Assembly: GCA_002706095.1 (NCBI GenBank) | Contig: PAJP01000001.1 | Location: forward strand, 1-64,000 | Source of the DNA: Methylophaga sp. | GTDB lineage: Bacteria; Pseudomonadota; Gammaproteobacteria; Nitrosococcales; Methylophagaceae | Reading direction: 5' to 3' | DNA length: 64,000 bases | In this document: one piece after another, positions 34,958-43,822 of the stretch | How positions within the stretch are numbered: the first letter of the stretch is position 1 | Layout: every line of letters starts with the position of its first letter | The notes under the pieces: generated by a model | Database searches by the model: none | What the model was told of the DNA's origin: nothing | The model's input: the letters and a program-made list of their open reading frames with translations, nothing else | Translations under genes and position numbers: made by a program

Positions 34958-35170
34958 ATGCATGAACTGTTATGTGTTGTGACATAACTGCAGCTTCACA
35001 TAATATGTGTTTAAGCTAGGTATTAACTAATGGTTTAACGCGCGTTATTGCACACTCAAGTGGCTGCAAGGTAGAACTTAATCTCGGTAAGTTTAAGTGT
35101 CAGGTTTCAGGCTGGTTCTGAACAGAGATACTTAACTGAACACCACTATTTAATGTGTCAGGAATTGTTA

Positions 35171-36832
35171 ATGATGAGTGAGTTTATGGAATCGAACCTA
35201 ATCCCCAAATATAAGAATGATAAGAAAACACTGACCAAATCAGTTAACACAATATTCAGTCAGCTGATCGTTGGCTGTTCAATAGTCATTGGTCTCGCTG
35301 TTAGCCCAGCGGTTTTTGCCATGACGGATCCGGTATCTCCTCCCTCAGGAGAAAAATTCACCTATGCTTGGCTAAAAGGCTATGCAAGGGCCTTGTCAGA
35401 AAAAGCCTATGTTAGTCATAAAGGTGAGTTACCTGAGAGCATTAAAGGTATGAGCTGGGATGATTATCAGCAGCTACAGTTCAACAAAGATAAAGCTTTA
35501 TGGCGTGATGATGACAGTGAGTTTCGTGCTGAGCTATTTCACTTAGGCTTATATTTTGATACACCGGTGCATATTTCAGAACTCAAAGATGGCGAGACGA
35601 CACCTATCGAATACACATCAACGATGTTTGACTACGGTAAGACAAGCATTGATGGTAAAGCCTTGCCTGAGGATCTTGGTTATGCAGGGTTCAGAATGCA
35701 ATTTCATACCGATTGGAAACGTGACGTCATTGCTTTTCTGGGGGCCAGCTATTTTCGTGCAGTAGGTAAAGAAATGCAGTACGGATTATCTGCAAGGGGC
35801 TTAGCGGTTGATACAGCTTTGCCTAGAGCCGAAGAGTTTCCCATGTTTACCCATTTCTGGCTAGAAGAGCCTAAACCTGGCAGTGATATCACGACGGTAT
35901 ATGCCTTACTAGACTCTGAGAGTATTACAGGGGCTTATCGCTTCGATATTCAGCCGGGTGACCGATTGAAAGTGAAAGTCGATTCGGCGCTATATCCACG
36001 TAAAGCTATTGAACGTCTCGGCATTGCTCCACTGACCAGTATGTATATGGTGGGTGAAAACGACAAACGTACTGCTTGGGATTGGCGGCCTGAAATTCAT
36101 GATTCTGACGGTTTGTCAGTACATATGGGCAATGGCGAGTGGATCTGGCGACCACTGACCAACCCACGACATCTTAGATTTAATGCCTATGCTGATAACA
36201 ATCCAAAAGGGTTCGGTCTGATGCAACGTGATCGTAATTTTGATCATTATCAGGATGATGGCGTATTTTATGACCGTCGTCCCAGCCTGTGGATTGAGCC
36301 TGAAGGCAACTGGGGTAAAGGATCGATTCAACTGGTTGAAATTCCAACCATGGATGAAACCTTTGATAATATTGTTGCCTTCTGGAATCCAGAACAACCT
36401 GTGAAAGCCGGTGAGGAATTACTTTACAGCTATAAAATGTATTGGGGAGGTGTGCCACCTGTTGAACCAGAACGTGCCAAAGTGGTGGACACATTTACAG
36501 GCATTGGCGGTGTAATTGGTCAACGTCGTGAATATTATAGTAAACGTTTTGTGATTGACTTTGCTGGTGGCAGTTTATCTATGCTGGGCGATGATATAAA
36601 TGTTAAGCCCGTCATTACCACTTCTGCCGGTAAGGTCGAAATCACATCAGCTCGACCACAACATGCGATTGATGGTTATCGTGCTATGTTTGATGTGGTT
36701 CCACCTGATAATACAACCGACCCTATCAATCTTCGTGTGTATTTAGAAGCCAATGGTCAACCATTGACGGAAACCTGGATTTATCAGTGGACACCACCGC
36801 CACAAGATGAACGCGACTTGCGTAATCCATAA
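35171..36832 (+). CDS. opgG: Periplasmic glucan biosynthesis protein (OpgG/MdoG family)
   Basis: 553 residues: N-terminal signal (hydrophobic core about 29-46, cleavage near AVFA), then the two beta-sandwich domains of MdoG/MdoD proteins. Recognisable stretches are FRMQFHTDWKRDVIAFLGAS, ARGLAVDTA, FWLEEP and FDHYQDDGVFYDRRPSLW. It shapes osmoregulated periplasmic beta-glucans made by the OpgH synthase. No twin-arginine signal is seen, which favours OpgG over OpgD. No opgH is in the window, so this copy is separated from its usual partner. ATG 35171 follows AGGAA at 6 nt; an earlier ATG at 35153 lacks a site. Confidence 0.88.
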   Translation: MMSEFMESNLIPKYKNDKKTLTKSVNTIFSQLIVGCSIVIGLAVSPAVFAMTDPVSPPSGEKFTYAWLKGYARALSEKAYVSHKGELPESIKGMSWDDYQQLQFNKDKALWRDDDSEFRAELFHLGLYFDTPVHISELKDGETTPIEYTSTMFDYGKTSIDGKALPEDLGYAGFRMQFHTDWKRDVIAFLGASYFRAVGKEMQYGLSARGLAVDTALPRAEEFPMFTHFWLEEPKPGSDITTVYALLDSESITGAYRFDIQPGDRLKVKVDSALYPRKAIERLGIAPLTSMYMVGENDKRTAWDWRPEIHDSDGLSVHMGNGEWIWRPLTNPRHLRFNAYADNNPKGFGLMQRDRNFDHYQDDGVFYDRRPSLWIEPEGNWGKGSIQLVEIPTMDETFDNIVAFWNPEQPVKAGEELLYSYKMYWGGVPPVEPERAKVVDTFTGIGGVIGQRREYYSKRFVIDFAGGSLSMLGDDINVKPVITTSAGKVEITSARPQHAIDGYRAMFDVVPPDNTTDPINLRVYLEANGQPLTETWIYQWTPPPQDERDLRNP

Positions 36833-36850
36833 ATAAAATTAAACGCATAG

Positions 36851-36879
36851 AAATAAGGCGGCCAATGGCCGCCTTATTT
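36851..36879. terminator. Bidirectional terminator between opgG and the convergent gene
   Basis: A 13-bp perfect stem (36851-36863 with 36867-36879, AAATAAGGCGGCC arm) on a 3-nt loop lies between two convergent stop codons. Confidence 0.85.
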
Positions 36880-36885
36880 ATTGGA

Positions 36886-38574
36886 TTAGTTATTTTCACC
36901 TGCTCGAAGCAAGGGCATCAGTTCAGCCAGATCACGTTCTGGTAAATCAATGAAAACGTTTACGTCTTCGGGTTCATTTTCCAGCATACTCAGTAAGCTA
37001 TTCAGACCATGGCTGACGGCATCTGTTCTGACTTTTTGTGTGGTGAAGTTATTAATGAAACCACCGATAGCCTGCTTGGGGTTAGCAAGCGCATAAGTAT
37101 TGTTTTCGTTATAGGTGTTTTGTAATAACCAGCGACTGGTTTTACGAACTGCATCGCGATATTGGTCACAGTTGCCGAGGTTCTGCTGCTCACAAAACGG
37201 TACCATTTCCCCCATAACTTCATTGATCCAGCCATTACCACTGGTGGTCATCGCATCAAGATATCGACCATGGTTATAAGCATCGTCTGCCTGGTTGATC
37301 TGGCGTTCCAATAACACATCACCAATTTGTAGAATGGTTTTTTTATAGACCGGTGTGGGGTCTACTTTGGCCAGATCGATTAATGCCATCATGATCCAGC
37401 TCGATGAAACGGAGTTGGCAGGGCGATAGTCATCGCCAACCAGCGCACCATGTAATCCGACTTCACGTATTAAATGACCGGCTACGAGTTTGGCCGCATC
37501 GAGGTATTTTGTATTGTTTGTAATGGCATAGAGCCGTGAGAGCGCTGAGACCACTTGGCCTGAATAGAGAATAGATTGTTTATCGGAGTAGGTCCACTCG
37601 TTATTTGTGCACTCTGCCACAGGGGTCACTTTGCCATCTTCCTGAATCATTTTTAATAGCCAATCACCAGCAGATTGAGCAGCTTTAAGGTATTTTTCTT
37701 CCTCCGGTGTCATTTGATGTAACTGTAATAATGTAAAGAGCGTTTTTGATGTGGTGCCGACCACTACACGACAGGTTTCTTCGTTCGTTTGCGGATCGAC
37801 ACCATAATCAAAGCCGCCGGCATTGGGACCAGAAGTTAACTGTCTATCGAGTAAAAATTGTGCCATTCCATCAAAATATGACTGTAACTCAATGTCTTTT
37901 TGAAATTGATTTAAACGAATGAGCGTATTGAGTGTCGTGGCTGAGTATGTGGTCCGCAGCAATTTCTCAGAAGTATCTTGATCGGCATCATAAAATTTAT
38001 AAACGCCTGAGTAGTCTCTATTAATCGCGCGTAGCAAATACGCTTTACTCTGTTTTATTTGTGTCTTGACACGTTCTCTGTCGACATGGCGGACAATGAC
38101 GCGATCCCCCTGAATTTCATACGCCTGATTATGATTATTGACCATGGCGTAGACCTGGTTAGGGTGATAGTCAAAACTGATTTTGAAGAAATAATCATCT
38201 AGATCTGTTTTCGATTTAACAAGCGTGTCACCCAGCGAAGACTTCGTGGCTTGTTGCAGTACATCCGTCAGCGATGGACCTTCTGCGCTGCCAGCGCCAA
38301 TCTGCTCGCCATTGTGGTAACTGTTGATGTGAATCTGCCAGTGCGTTTGTTGATAATGATTACGCCACGCGTTTTCTATGTCGACCAGCGCTGTTTTTGT
38401 TGAATTATCTTCATTGTCTAAAGCAACACTTCTCACATAGTTAACGATTTCCGTTCGAAAAGTCTGATGATCAATGTGTAGTGCTTCATTCTCTAATTTT
38501 GTTTTAGCTTGGTCGGCGTGCACTAGTGGGATAAACAAAATAGTGAGCACCACACTCATAACAAATCTCATCAT
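36886..38574 (-). CDS. Secreted protein of unknown function, predicted alpha/alpha-toroid
   Basis: 562 residues with a Sec signal peptide (MMRFVMSVVLTILFIPLVHA). An N-terminal alpha/beta part (about 40-170) is followed by about 350 residues of repeated paired helices with aromatic and Gly turns (for example AGDWLLKMIQEDGKV, SGQVVSALSRLYAITNN, GHLIREVGLHGALVGDD), the look of an (alpha/alpha)6 barrel as in glycosidases and polysaccharide lyases. Candidate acidic catalytic residues cannot be chosen by eye. The convergent opgG, a glucan-shaping protein, makes a carbohydrate role plausible but unproven. AAAAGGAGA precedes ATG 38574. Conserved cysteines in EETCRV, AECTN and FCEQQNLGNC could form disulfides. 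Confidence 0.7.
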   Translation of the reverse strand: MMRFVMSVVLTILFIPLVHADQAKTKLENEALHIDHQTFRTEIVNYVRSVALDNEDNSTKTALVDIENAWRNHYQQTHWQIHINSYHNGEQIGAGSAEGPSLTDVLQQATKSSLGDTLVKSKTDLDDYFFKISFDYHPNQVYAMVNNHNQAYEIQGDRVIVRHVDRERVKTQIKQSKAYLLRAINRDYSGVYKFYDADQDTSEKLLRTTYSATTLNTLIRLNQFQKDIELQSYFDGMAQFLLDRQLTSGPNAGGFDYGVDPQTNEETCRVVVGTTSKTLFTLLQLHQMTPEEEKYLKAAQSAGDWLLKMIQEDGKVTPVAECTNNEWTYSDKQSILYSGQVVSALSRLYAITNNTKYLDAAKLVAGHLIREVGLHGALVGDDYRPANSVSSSWIMMALIDLAKVDPTPVYKKTILQIGDVLLERQINQADDAYNHGRYLDAMTTSGNGWINEVMGEMVPFCEQQNLGNCDQYRDAVRKTSRWLLQNTYNENNTYALANPKQAIGGFINNFTTQKVRTDAVSHGLNSLLSMLENEPEDVNVFIDLPERDLAELMPLLRAGENN

Positions 38575-38775
38575 ACCTATCTCCTTTTAAAGCCATAAAT
38601 TGATCATCGTTGCGTACTTGGATGGGTAAAATCTGAAAACTATCCGTGAATAAAAAGAAATAATGGAAATCTTCAATTCAGAAAGAAAAGGGGATGGTGT
38701 AAGCTAGGCTTTTATGAACGTCTACAGCGGATCACCGATATTCGCTGTGATTCAATTACTATCTAGAGGTTATTC

Positions 38776-39171
38776 ATGTTGCAAGGCAGCTGCCTGTGTC
38801 AGTCTGTACAGTATGAGATTGAAGCAGAACTTGGGCCCACAATGATATGTCATTGTGAAAATTGTCGAAAAGCCAGTGGCTCAGCTTACGCTATCAATGC
38901 AGCAGTGGAGACTGAACATTTTAAACTCAAGAAAGGTCAGGCTGCTCTAGCTGAATATGAATCTTCACCTGGTGTTTTTCGAGTTTTTTGTCAGCATTGT
39001 GGATCACAACTTTACAGCAAACGAGCCAGCATGCCCGAGCTCATACGCCTACGTTTGGGCACACTAGATACGGCGGTAGATATCCAAGTACAAGCACACA
39101 TCTTTGTGAGTTCAAAAGCGCCATGGCATCAGATTTGTGATGACTTGCCTCAGTTTCCACAACGTCCGTAG
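38776..39171 (+). CDS. GFA-family (glutathione-dependent formaldehyde-activating-like) protein
   Basis: 131 residues, Mss4-like fold. Zinc ligands are visible: CLCQSVQY (CxC), CHCENCRK (CxxC) and FCQHCGSQLY (CxxC). The prototype Gfa was reported to speed S-hydroxymethylglutathione formation, though that activity is disputed, and most members are uncharacterised. A link to formaldehyde handling would suit a methylotroph, but stand-alone GFA proteins are widespread. GAGG precedes ATG 38776 at 6 nt. The next gene begins 8 bp after its stop. Confidence 0.85.
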   Translation: MLQGSCLCQSVQYEIEAELGPTMICHCENCRKASGSAYAINAAVETEHFKLKKGQAALAEYESSPGVFRVFCQHCGSQLYSKRASMPELIRLRLGTLDTAVDIQVQAHIFVSSKAPWHQICDDLPQFPQRP

Positions 39172-39179
39172 TTTTTTTG

Positions 39180-40379
39180 ATGATACTCAATAGCTCGATC
39201 ATTATTATCGCTTTGGCGGTGGCGTTATATCTCGCTTTTTCTAAACGACTGAGAAGTTCTTCCTGTTGGAAAGCAACTGTCACACCGCTGGCATCGATTA
39301 TGGGCAGTGGTTTTCTGATTAGCGCACCATTGCTGGCGAATACTGTCGGTAATTTTGCTGTGTTCTGCATGGCTTTACTGTTGTTATTAGCGTATGCCGT
39401 GGGTCATGCTATTCGCTTTAATATTCGTCATTTTGAGCCTATAGAACACGAAAAGGGTACTGTTCAAAATATTGCTTTCATATCACGAATTGTGTTAGCT
39501 GCCGCTTATTTCATTTCTGTCACCTATTATTTGCAATTACTCGCTGCCTTTGTTCTGAAAGCAATGGGGCTTGATGATGAAATGTACGCTAATGTCATCA
39601 CAAGCAGTTTGCTCATCCTTATTGGTGGTATCGGTATTTGGCGTGGACTGGGGGAATTGGAGAAAGTTGAAACCTATGCTGTCAGTTTGAACTTGGGCAT
39701 GATTGTGGGATTGTTGTTTGCCTTGTTGGTTTACAACATTCATTTATTGAGCGGGGGAGAGTGGCAGCTACCCGACATTTCATCTGCAATTAATTTGGAT
39801 GACTTTCGTGTCTTGCTGGGGTTATTGATTGTTGTGCAAGGCTTTGAAACCTCGCGCTATTTGCAGGCTGAGCATTCGGCTGATGAGCGTATTCAAACAA
39901 TGCGAGTGGCGCAATTAGCTTCAGCCGTTATCTATCTATTGTTTATTGGCTTGTCCACCGTCTTATTCCATTCCGGATTAGATGCCGATGTTACTGCGAT
40001 TACCAATATTATGTTGCCGGTAGCGGTAGTCTTACCAATGCTGATATCGATTGCTGCTGTGGGGAGTCAGTTCAGTGCGGCTGTTGCTGACACCTCTGGT
40101 GCCGGTGGTTTGGTTCAGGATATTTTGCAACATAAACTACCCGTGCGGTATGTCTATATAGCTATTACCCTTGTGACTGTTTTGCTGACATGGGCTACAA
40201 ATGTGAATGAGATTATCGCTTATGCCTCGCGTGCGTTTGCTCTGTTTTATTTCATCCAAAGCCTGGTGGCAGCGATACTGGCTTATCAAAAGAAAGTCAT
40301 GTGGCATAGTGTATTTTTTACATTGATCGCGCTGATTTGTTTTAGTGTTTTCATGTTTGGTATACCTTCTGGTGGCTAG
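39180..40379 (+). CDS. Multi-span inner-membrane protein, amino-acid-transporter-like
   Basis: 399 residues with about eleven to twelve transmembrane helices. The unwound first helix motif ASIMGSGFLISAPLL and the overall plan resemble the APC/LeuT-fold transporter superfamily, but I cannot name a family or substrate. VVQGFETSRYL around residue 220 is the most distinctive soluble-loop segment. A TTG at 39177 directly precedes ATG 39180; neither has a clear ribosome site, and translation may be coupled to the GFA gene just upstream. Confidence 0.65.
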   Translation: MILNSSIIIIALAVALYLAFSKRLRSSSCWKATVTPLASIMGSGFLISAPLLANTVGNFAVFCMALLLLLAYAVGHAIRFNIRHFEPIEHEKGTVQNIAFISRIVLAAAYFISVTYYLQLLAAFVLKAMGLDDEMYANVITSSLLILIGGIGIWRGLGELEKVETYAVSLNLGMIVGLLFALLVYNIHLLSGGEWQLPDISSAINLDDFRVLLGLLIVVQGFETSRYLQAEHSADERIQTMRVAQLASAVIYLLFIGLSTVLFHSGLDADVTAITNIMLPVAVVLPMLISIAAVGSQFSAAVADTSGAGGLVQDILQHKLPVRYVYIAITLVTVLLTWATNVNEIIAYASRAFALFYFIQSLVAAILAYQKKVMWHSVFFTLIALICFSVFMFGIPSGG

Positions 40380-40430
40380 CCGTATCAGTCGTGTTGACAT
40401 AAAAATATGAGTGATGGGAAGGAGAGACGG

Positions 40431-41060
40431 ATGGAAGATATCTGGCTACAAGCTGTAAAACGTATACATGCCATTGCCGAGACAGGCCGTGAGTTTAGTC
40501 ATAACGAATATGACCTGGAACGTTATCGGGATATTTCAGGCTTAGCTCAGCAATTGCTTGCTTCATTAGCCAATACCCCCCTTGCTGCCATTGAAAATTT
40601 ATTCCGCCCTGATGTGGATGATGGCGGTTACATTACGCCCAAAATTGATGTGCGTGGTGTGGTTTTCAAAGAGAAACAAGTCTTACTCGTGAAAGAGAAA
40701 ATGGATGGTTTGTGGAGCTTACCTGGTGGTTATGCCGACTTGGGATTATCAGCGGCAGAAAATACTGAAAAAGAAATGTTTGAAGAAGCGGGTATTTTGG
40801 TCAAAGCCTCACATTTATATGCAGTAAGACATAAAGCAAAAGGTGACTATAAGCCAGATATCCGGGATTTCTATAAGCTCTTTTTCTTGTGTGAGGCTAT
40901 GCCAGAGCAGGAGATCAAAGCAGGAATGGAAACGGATGATGTCGGCTATTTTGCTATCGATGATCTCCCACCCTTATCTCAAGGCAGGGTGATTGCCTCA
41001 GATATCGAACATGCCTGGGAGTTTCTATGTGACCCTTCAAGACCGACTTTGTTTGATTAA
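40431..41060 (+). CDS. Nudix hydrolase with N-terminal Nudix_N domain
   Basis: 209 residues: an N-terminal helical Nudix_N_2 domain (1-60), then a Nudix domain with LVKEKMDGLWSLPGGYADLG and box GLSAAENTEKEMFEEAGI. The core EExG metal site is intact, but the box departs from consensus: the usual Glu after the first Gly is Leu and the usual Arg is Lys. Similar two-domain proteins hydrolyse ADP-ribose or other nucleoside diphosphates. The frame opens at 40407; ATG 40431 with AAGGAG 6 nt upstream is the better start. Confidence 0.88.
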   Translation: MEDIWLQAVKRIHAIAETGREFSHNEYDLERYRDISGLAQQLLASLANTPLAAIENLFRPDVDDGGYITPKIDVRGVVFKEKQVLLVKEKMDGLWSLPGGYADLGLSAAENTEKEMFEEAGILVKASHLYAVRHKAKGDYKPDIRDFYKLFFLCEAMPEQEIKAGMETDDVGYFAIDDLPPLSQGRVIASDIEHAWEFLCDPSRPTLFD

Positions 41061-41091
41061 TTAAACACCAATTTTTACCCATGGAGATAAA

Positions 41092-41556
41092 ATGAAATTT
41101 ATACAAATATGCACATTGGCCTTATTGTTAGCCAGCACACAGATCACGCTTGCCGATACCGAGTCAGAAAAAGAAGCGGCGAAACTAATGGATGCCGTCG
41201 GTATGCAGTCGGCACTTGAGCAGTCAATGCAGCAGATGTTAGATGTGCAAATCAATAATAACCCTTCCTTGTCGCCATTTCGCTCTGTCATGAAGGAATT
41301 TTTCAGTAAATATATGAGTTATGAAAGCTTAAAACCGGACATTATTCGTATCTATGCCGATGCTTTTACTGCACAGGAATTAACAGATATTCGTGAGTTT
41401 TATGGCAGTAAAACCGGACAAAAAGCGATTAAATTGATGCCTCAACTTATGCGTCAGGGCGGAGAAATTGGTGCTAAGCGCGTTCAGGCGCATATTGGTG
41501 AACTTGAATCGATGATTAAAGCGGAAGCTGAGCGCCTCAAAAAAGAAGCGAAGTAG
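41092..41556 (+). CDS. DUF2059 periplasmic protein
   Basis: 154 residues with a cleavable signal peptide (FIQICTLALLLASTQITLA). The mature protein is all-helical with the DUF2059 signature DAFTAQELTDIREFYGSKTGQKAIKLMPQLM near the C-terminal half. Function is unknown; members are small secreted proteins. It begins 31 bp after the Nudix gene and may be co-transcribed. ATG 41092 follows GGAG. Confidence 0.85.
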   Translation: MKFIQICTLALLLASTQITLADTESEKEAAKLMDAVGMQSALEQSMQQMLDVQINNNPSLSPFRSVMKEFFSKYMSYESLKPDIIRIYADAFTAQELTDIREFYGSKTGQKAIKLMPQLMRQGGEIGAKRVQAHIGELESMIKAEAERLKKEAK

Positions 41557-41746
41557 CTCCTGTTAGTGAGCCGGTTTGATATGAGTTAGTGGGTTGGATG
41601 TTAATGCACTGACCCTACATTTTTTTCAGTTTTAACCCAGCCTTAACTGGGTTTTAGCAATACTCTTGCTTAAAGATGAGGTTGACTGTGTTTCAGTAAT
41701 ACAGGAAATCTCATCAGCACTAAGCCGACCTAAGGAGTCATTGCTG

Positions 41747-42058
41747 ATGAATAAACCAATGAAAGTCATGCTGCAGCCGAACATAAATGATGAAGCGACT
41801 ATTTATAGTCTTTCACCACTGTCTTTTCACATTGATAATCAGGATGAGTTATTACAGATGGCAGCGTCTCTGCAAAAGAGAGGGGATTTCAATACTGAAT
41901 CCGCTACCTCCTTGGCCTCAGCATTAAAGCTCTTGAATGATGCTGTCACAGAAAGGAAACATGAAGCCATCTTCTCTGATTTCCGACCATTTCTCACTCA
42001 CTTTATCGATTTGCTCAAACACGCTTCTGAACCTGATGTCCGTAGCCACTACGGTTAG
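41747..42058 (+). CDS. Hypothetical protein
   Basis: 103 residues, soluble, no signal or membrane helix. The C-terminal half is helical (SATSLASALKLLNDAV, FRPFLTHFIDLLKHA), like a small four-helix protein. I do not recognise the family. The frame extends back to 41666, but ATG 41747 has AAGGAG 9 nt upstream and a natural N-terminus. It is followed by two hairpins before the convergent antiporter gene. Confidence 0.65.
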   Translation: MNKPMKVMLQPNINDEATIYSLSPLSFHIDNQDELLQMAASLQKRGDFNTESATSLASALKLLNDAVTERKHEAIFSDFRPFLTHFIDLLKHASEPDVRSHYG

Positions 42059-42160
42059 GCTGAGACATACCATCTGAAAGCTGGAAAACTTAACAGCTTA
42101 TTCAGTAAATAATTCAATTAACGGATGCTAGCTTCTAAGCCAGAAGCTGGGTAGGTAAAT

Positions 42161-42191
42161 CACGGCACGACGGAGTCAAAGTCGTGCCGTG
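42161..42191. terminator. Hairpin between convergent genes
   Basis: A perfect 11-bp GC-rich stem (42161-42171 with 42181-42191) lies just before the antiporter stop codon. A weaker 7-bp hairpin (42130-42148) precedes it. There is no clear T tract, so it may act as a transcript-end stabiliser. Confidence 0.6.
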
Positions 42192-42197
42192 TCATAT

Positions 42198-43469
42198 CTA
42201 AGTTGATTTCTGCGCTTCTATACTACGTTTAATCAGTGGCGCAATTGTTGAGCCTTGTACAACGATAGAGAAAATCACGACCACATACGTCATCATTAAC
42301 AACAAAGTGTGATAATCAACGCCATTGATATATAGCACGTCTTTGGGTGTCGATGCGGCCATGGCCAGAGCAAGACCACCACGCAAACCACCCCAAGTCA
42401 GAATCTTGATGGCATGTGCGTCATAGCTGCGGAACCGTTTGAAGCCGATGTATGGCAAGGCAACGCTGGCAAAACGGGCAAGCAGTACCAGTGGAATCAT
42501 GACCAGTCCTAATCCAATCTCTGTCCAGCTGACTGGTAAAATCACCAGCATCAGACCGATTAACAGGAATAAAAGGGCATTTAGGAAAGCATCAACGGTA
42601 TGCCAGAAATGAGATAGGGTGAACTGGCTGTGCTCAGAGAATCCAACTGTTCGTGTGATATTACCAATCACAATACCACTGACAACCATAGCCAAAGGAC
42701 CAGATACATCAATCACATTCGCCAGAGCATAACCAGCGCTGGGAATACAGAGAGTAATGAGTAATTCGATACTGGAATCATTACTTCTACAGATACACCA
42801 GTGAGCTAAAAAAGCCAGTACGGCACCGAACACAATACCGCCTACAGCATCCACTAAAAATAGTTCTGCAACGCCAGAAAAAGTCGGCTCAGCACCAGAG
42901 AAAGCTAAGGCAAAAATAGTCGTGAAAACAACTAGGCCCACACCGTCATTAAACAGGGATTCGCCTTCCACCTGCACCGATATTTTTTCTGGTGCATGCA
43001 TTTTTTTGATAATGGCCAGCACAGCAATGGGATCTGTTGGGCTAATTAAGGCACCGAATAACATGCAGTAAATCAATGGCAAGTCCCAGCCCAAGAGTCC
43101 TAACACCCAAAAGCTGGCATAGCCAATCAACACCGTGGAGAGTAGCGTGGAAAATAACGCCATGATAGTGATTTCCCAGCGCTGCTGACGCAACAGGTGG
43201 AGATCAATTTCCAAGGCACCAGCAAAGAGCAGAAATCCTAACATCCCCTTTAATAATAAGAGGTTAAAGTTCAATCCCTCGAAGGCATCACTGATAGACG
43301 TGGCAAGATCGTTGCCACCAAACTTAATCAAGGCGATTAAAAGCAGAGACATGGCCACAGAACCTGTGGTGATAGCTATAGTGGTTTGCAACCTGAGCAA
43401 GTATTGATTAGCAAAAGCAATAAATACCGACACCGCCGATAAAAAGCAGAGGAAATACCAAGCGTTCAT
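42198..43469 (-). CDS. CPA1-family cation:proton antiporter (NhaP-like)
   Basis: 423 residues with about twelve to thirteen transmembrane helices. CPA1 hallmarks: SPTDPIAVLAIIKK (the TDP unwound region) and GESLFNDGVGLVVF (Asn-Asp ion-binding pair), then TWGGLRGGLALAMA. It exchanges cytoplasmic Na+ or K+ for protons, complementing the sodium-exporting oxaloacetate decarboxylase earlier in the window. There is no cytoplasmic C-terminal regulatory domain. The frame begins at a TTG (43481), but ATG 43469 sits 6 nt after TTGGAG and was chosen. Confidence 0.9.
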   Translation of the reverse strand: MNAWYFLCFLSAVSVFIAFANQYLLRLQTTIAITTGSVAMSLLLIALIKFGGNDLATSISDAFEGLNFNLLLLKGMLGFLLFAGALEIDLHLLRQQRWEITIMALFSTLLSTVLIGYASFWVLGLLGWDLPLIYCMLFGALISPTDPIAVLAIIKKMHAPEKISVQVEGESLFNDGVGLVVFTTIFALAFSGAEPTFSGVAELFLVDAVGGIVFGAVLAFLAHWCICRSNDSSIELLITLCIPSAGYALANVIDVSGPLAMVVSGIVIGNITRTVGFSEHSQFTLSHFWHTVDAFLNALLFLLIGLMLVILPVSWTEIGLGLVMIPLVLLARFASVALPYIGFKRFRSYDAHAIKILTWGGLRGGLALAMAASTPKDVLYINGVDYHTLLLMMTYVVVIFSIVVQGSTIAPLIKRSIEAQKST

Positions 43470-43822
43470 GGGTTGCTCCAAATTTTAAGATCTGTTTTCA
43501 GAGCAAACGACCCAACGCCACTGTGAGAACAGTACTTAAATAGTGATAAAACTGATGGTATGAAGAGCTGGCAATGACACAGATAGTCCTACTAACGATG
43601 TCAGCGCCATACTATGATAGAAGTGACGCCAATATTGGAATTTGCTAACAAACAAATTGAGATGTGGAACCATACTACTTCTGCTCTGAACTTCACCAGC
43701 CGTTCAGAAATCGCAGTAAGTTTAATCCTAATCAACTGGCCTGTAAAAACTAATTTTGACGATACATAAGGGCGTTAAAGAATAAGCCCTGATTTCGAAT
43801 TGCTCATCAAGTTAAGCCGTTT
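43470..43822. other. Intergenic region without a recognisable gene
   Basis: 353 bp between the start of the antiporter gene and the stop of the fucP-like gene, both on the minus strand. It should contain the antiporter promoter. I see no convincing small ORF, RNA fold or repeat. Confidence 0.5.
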
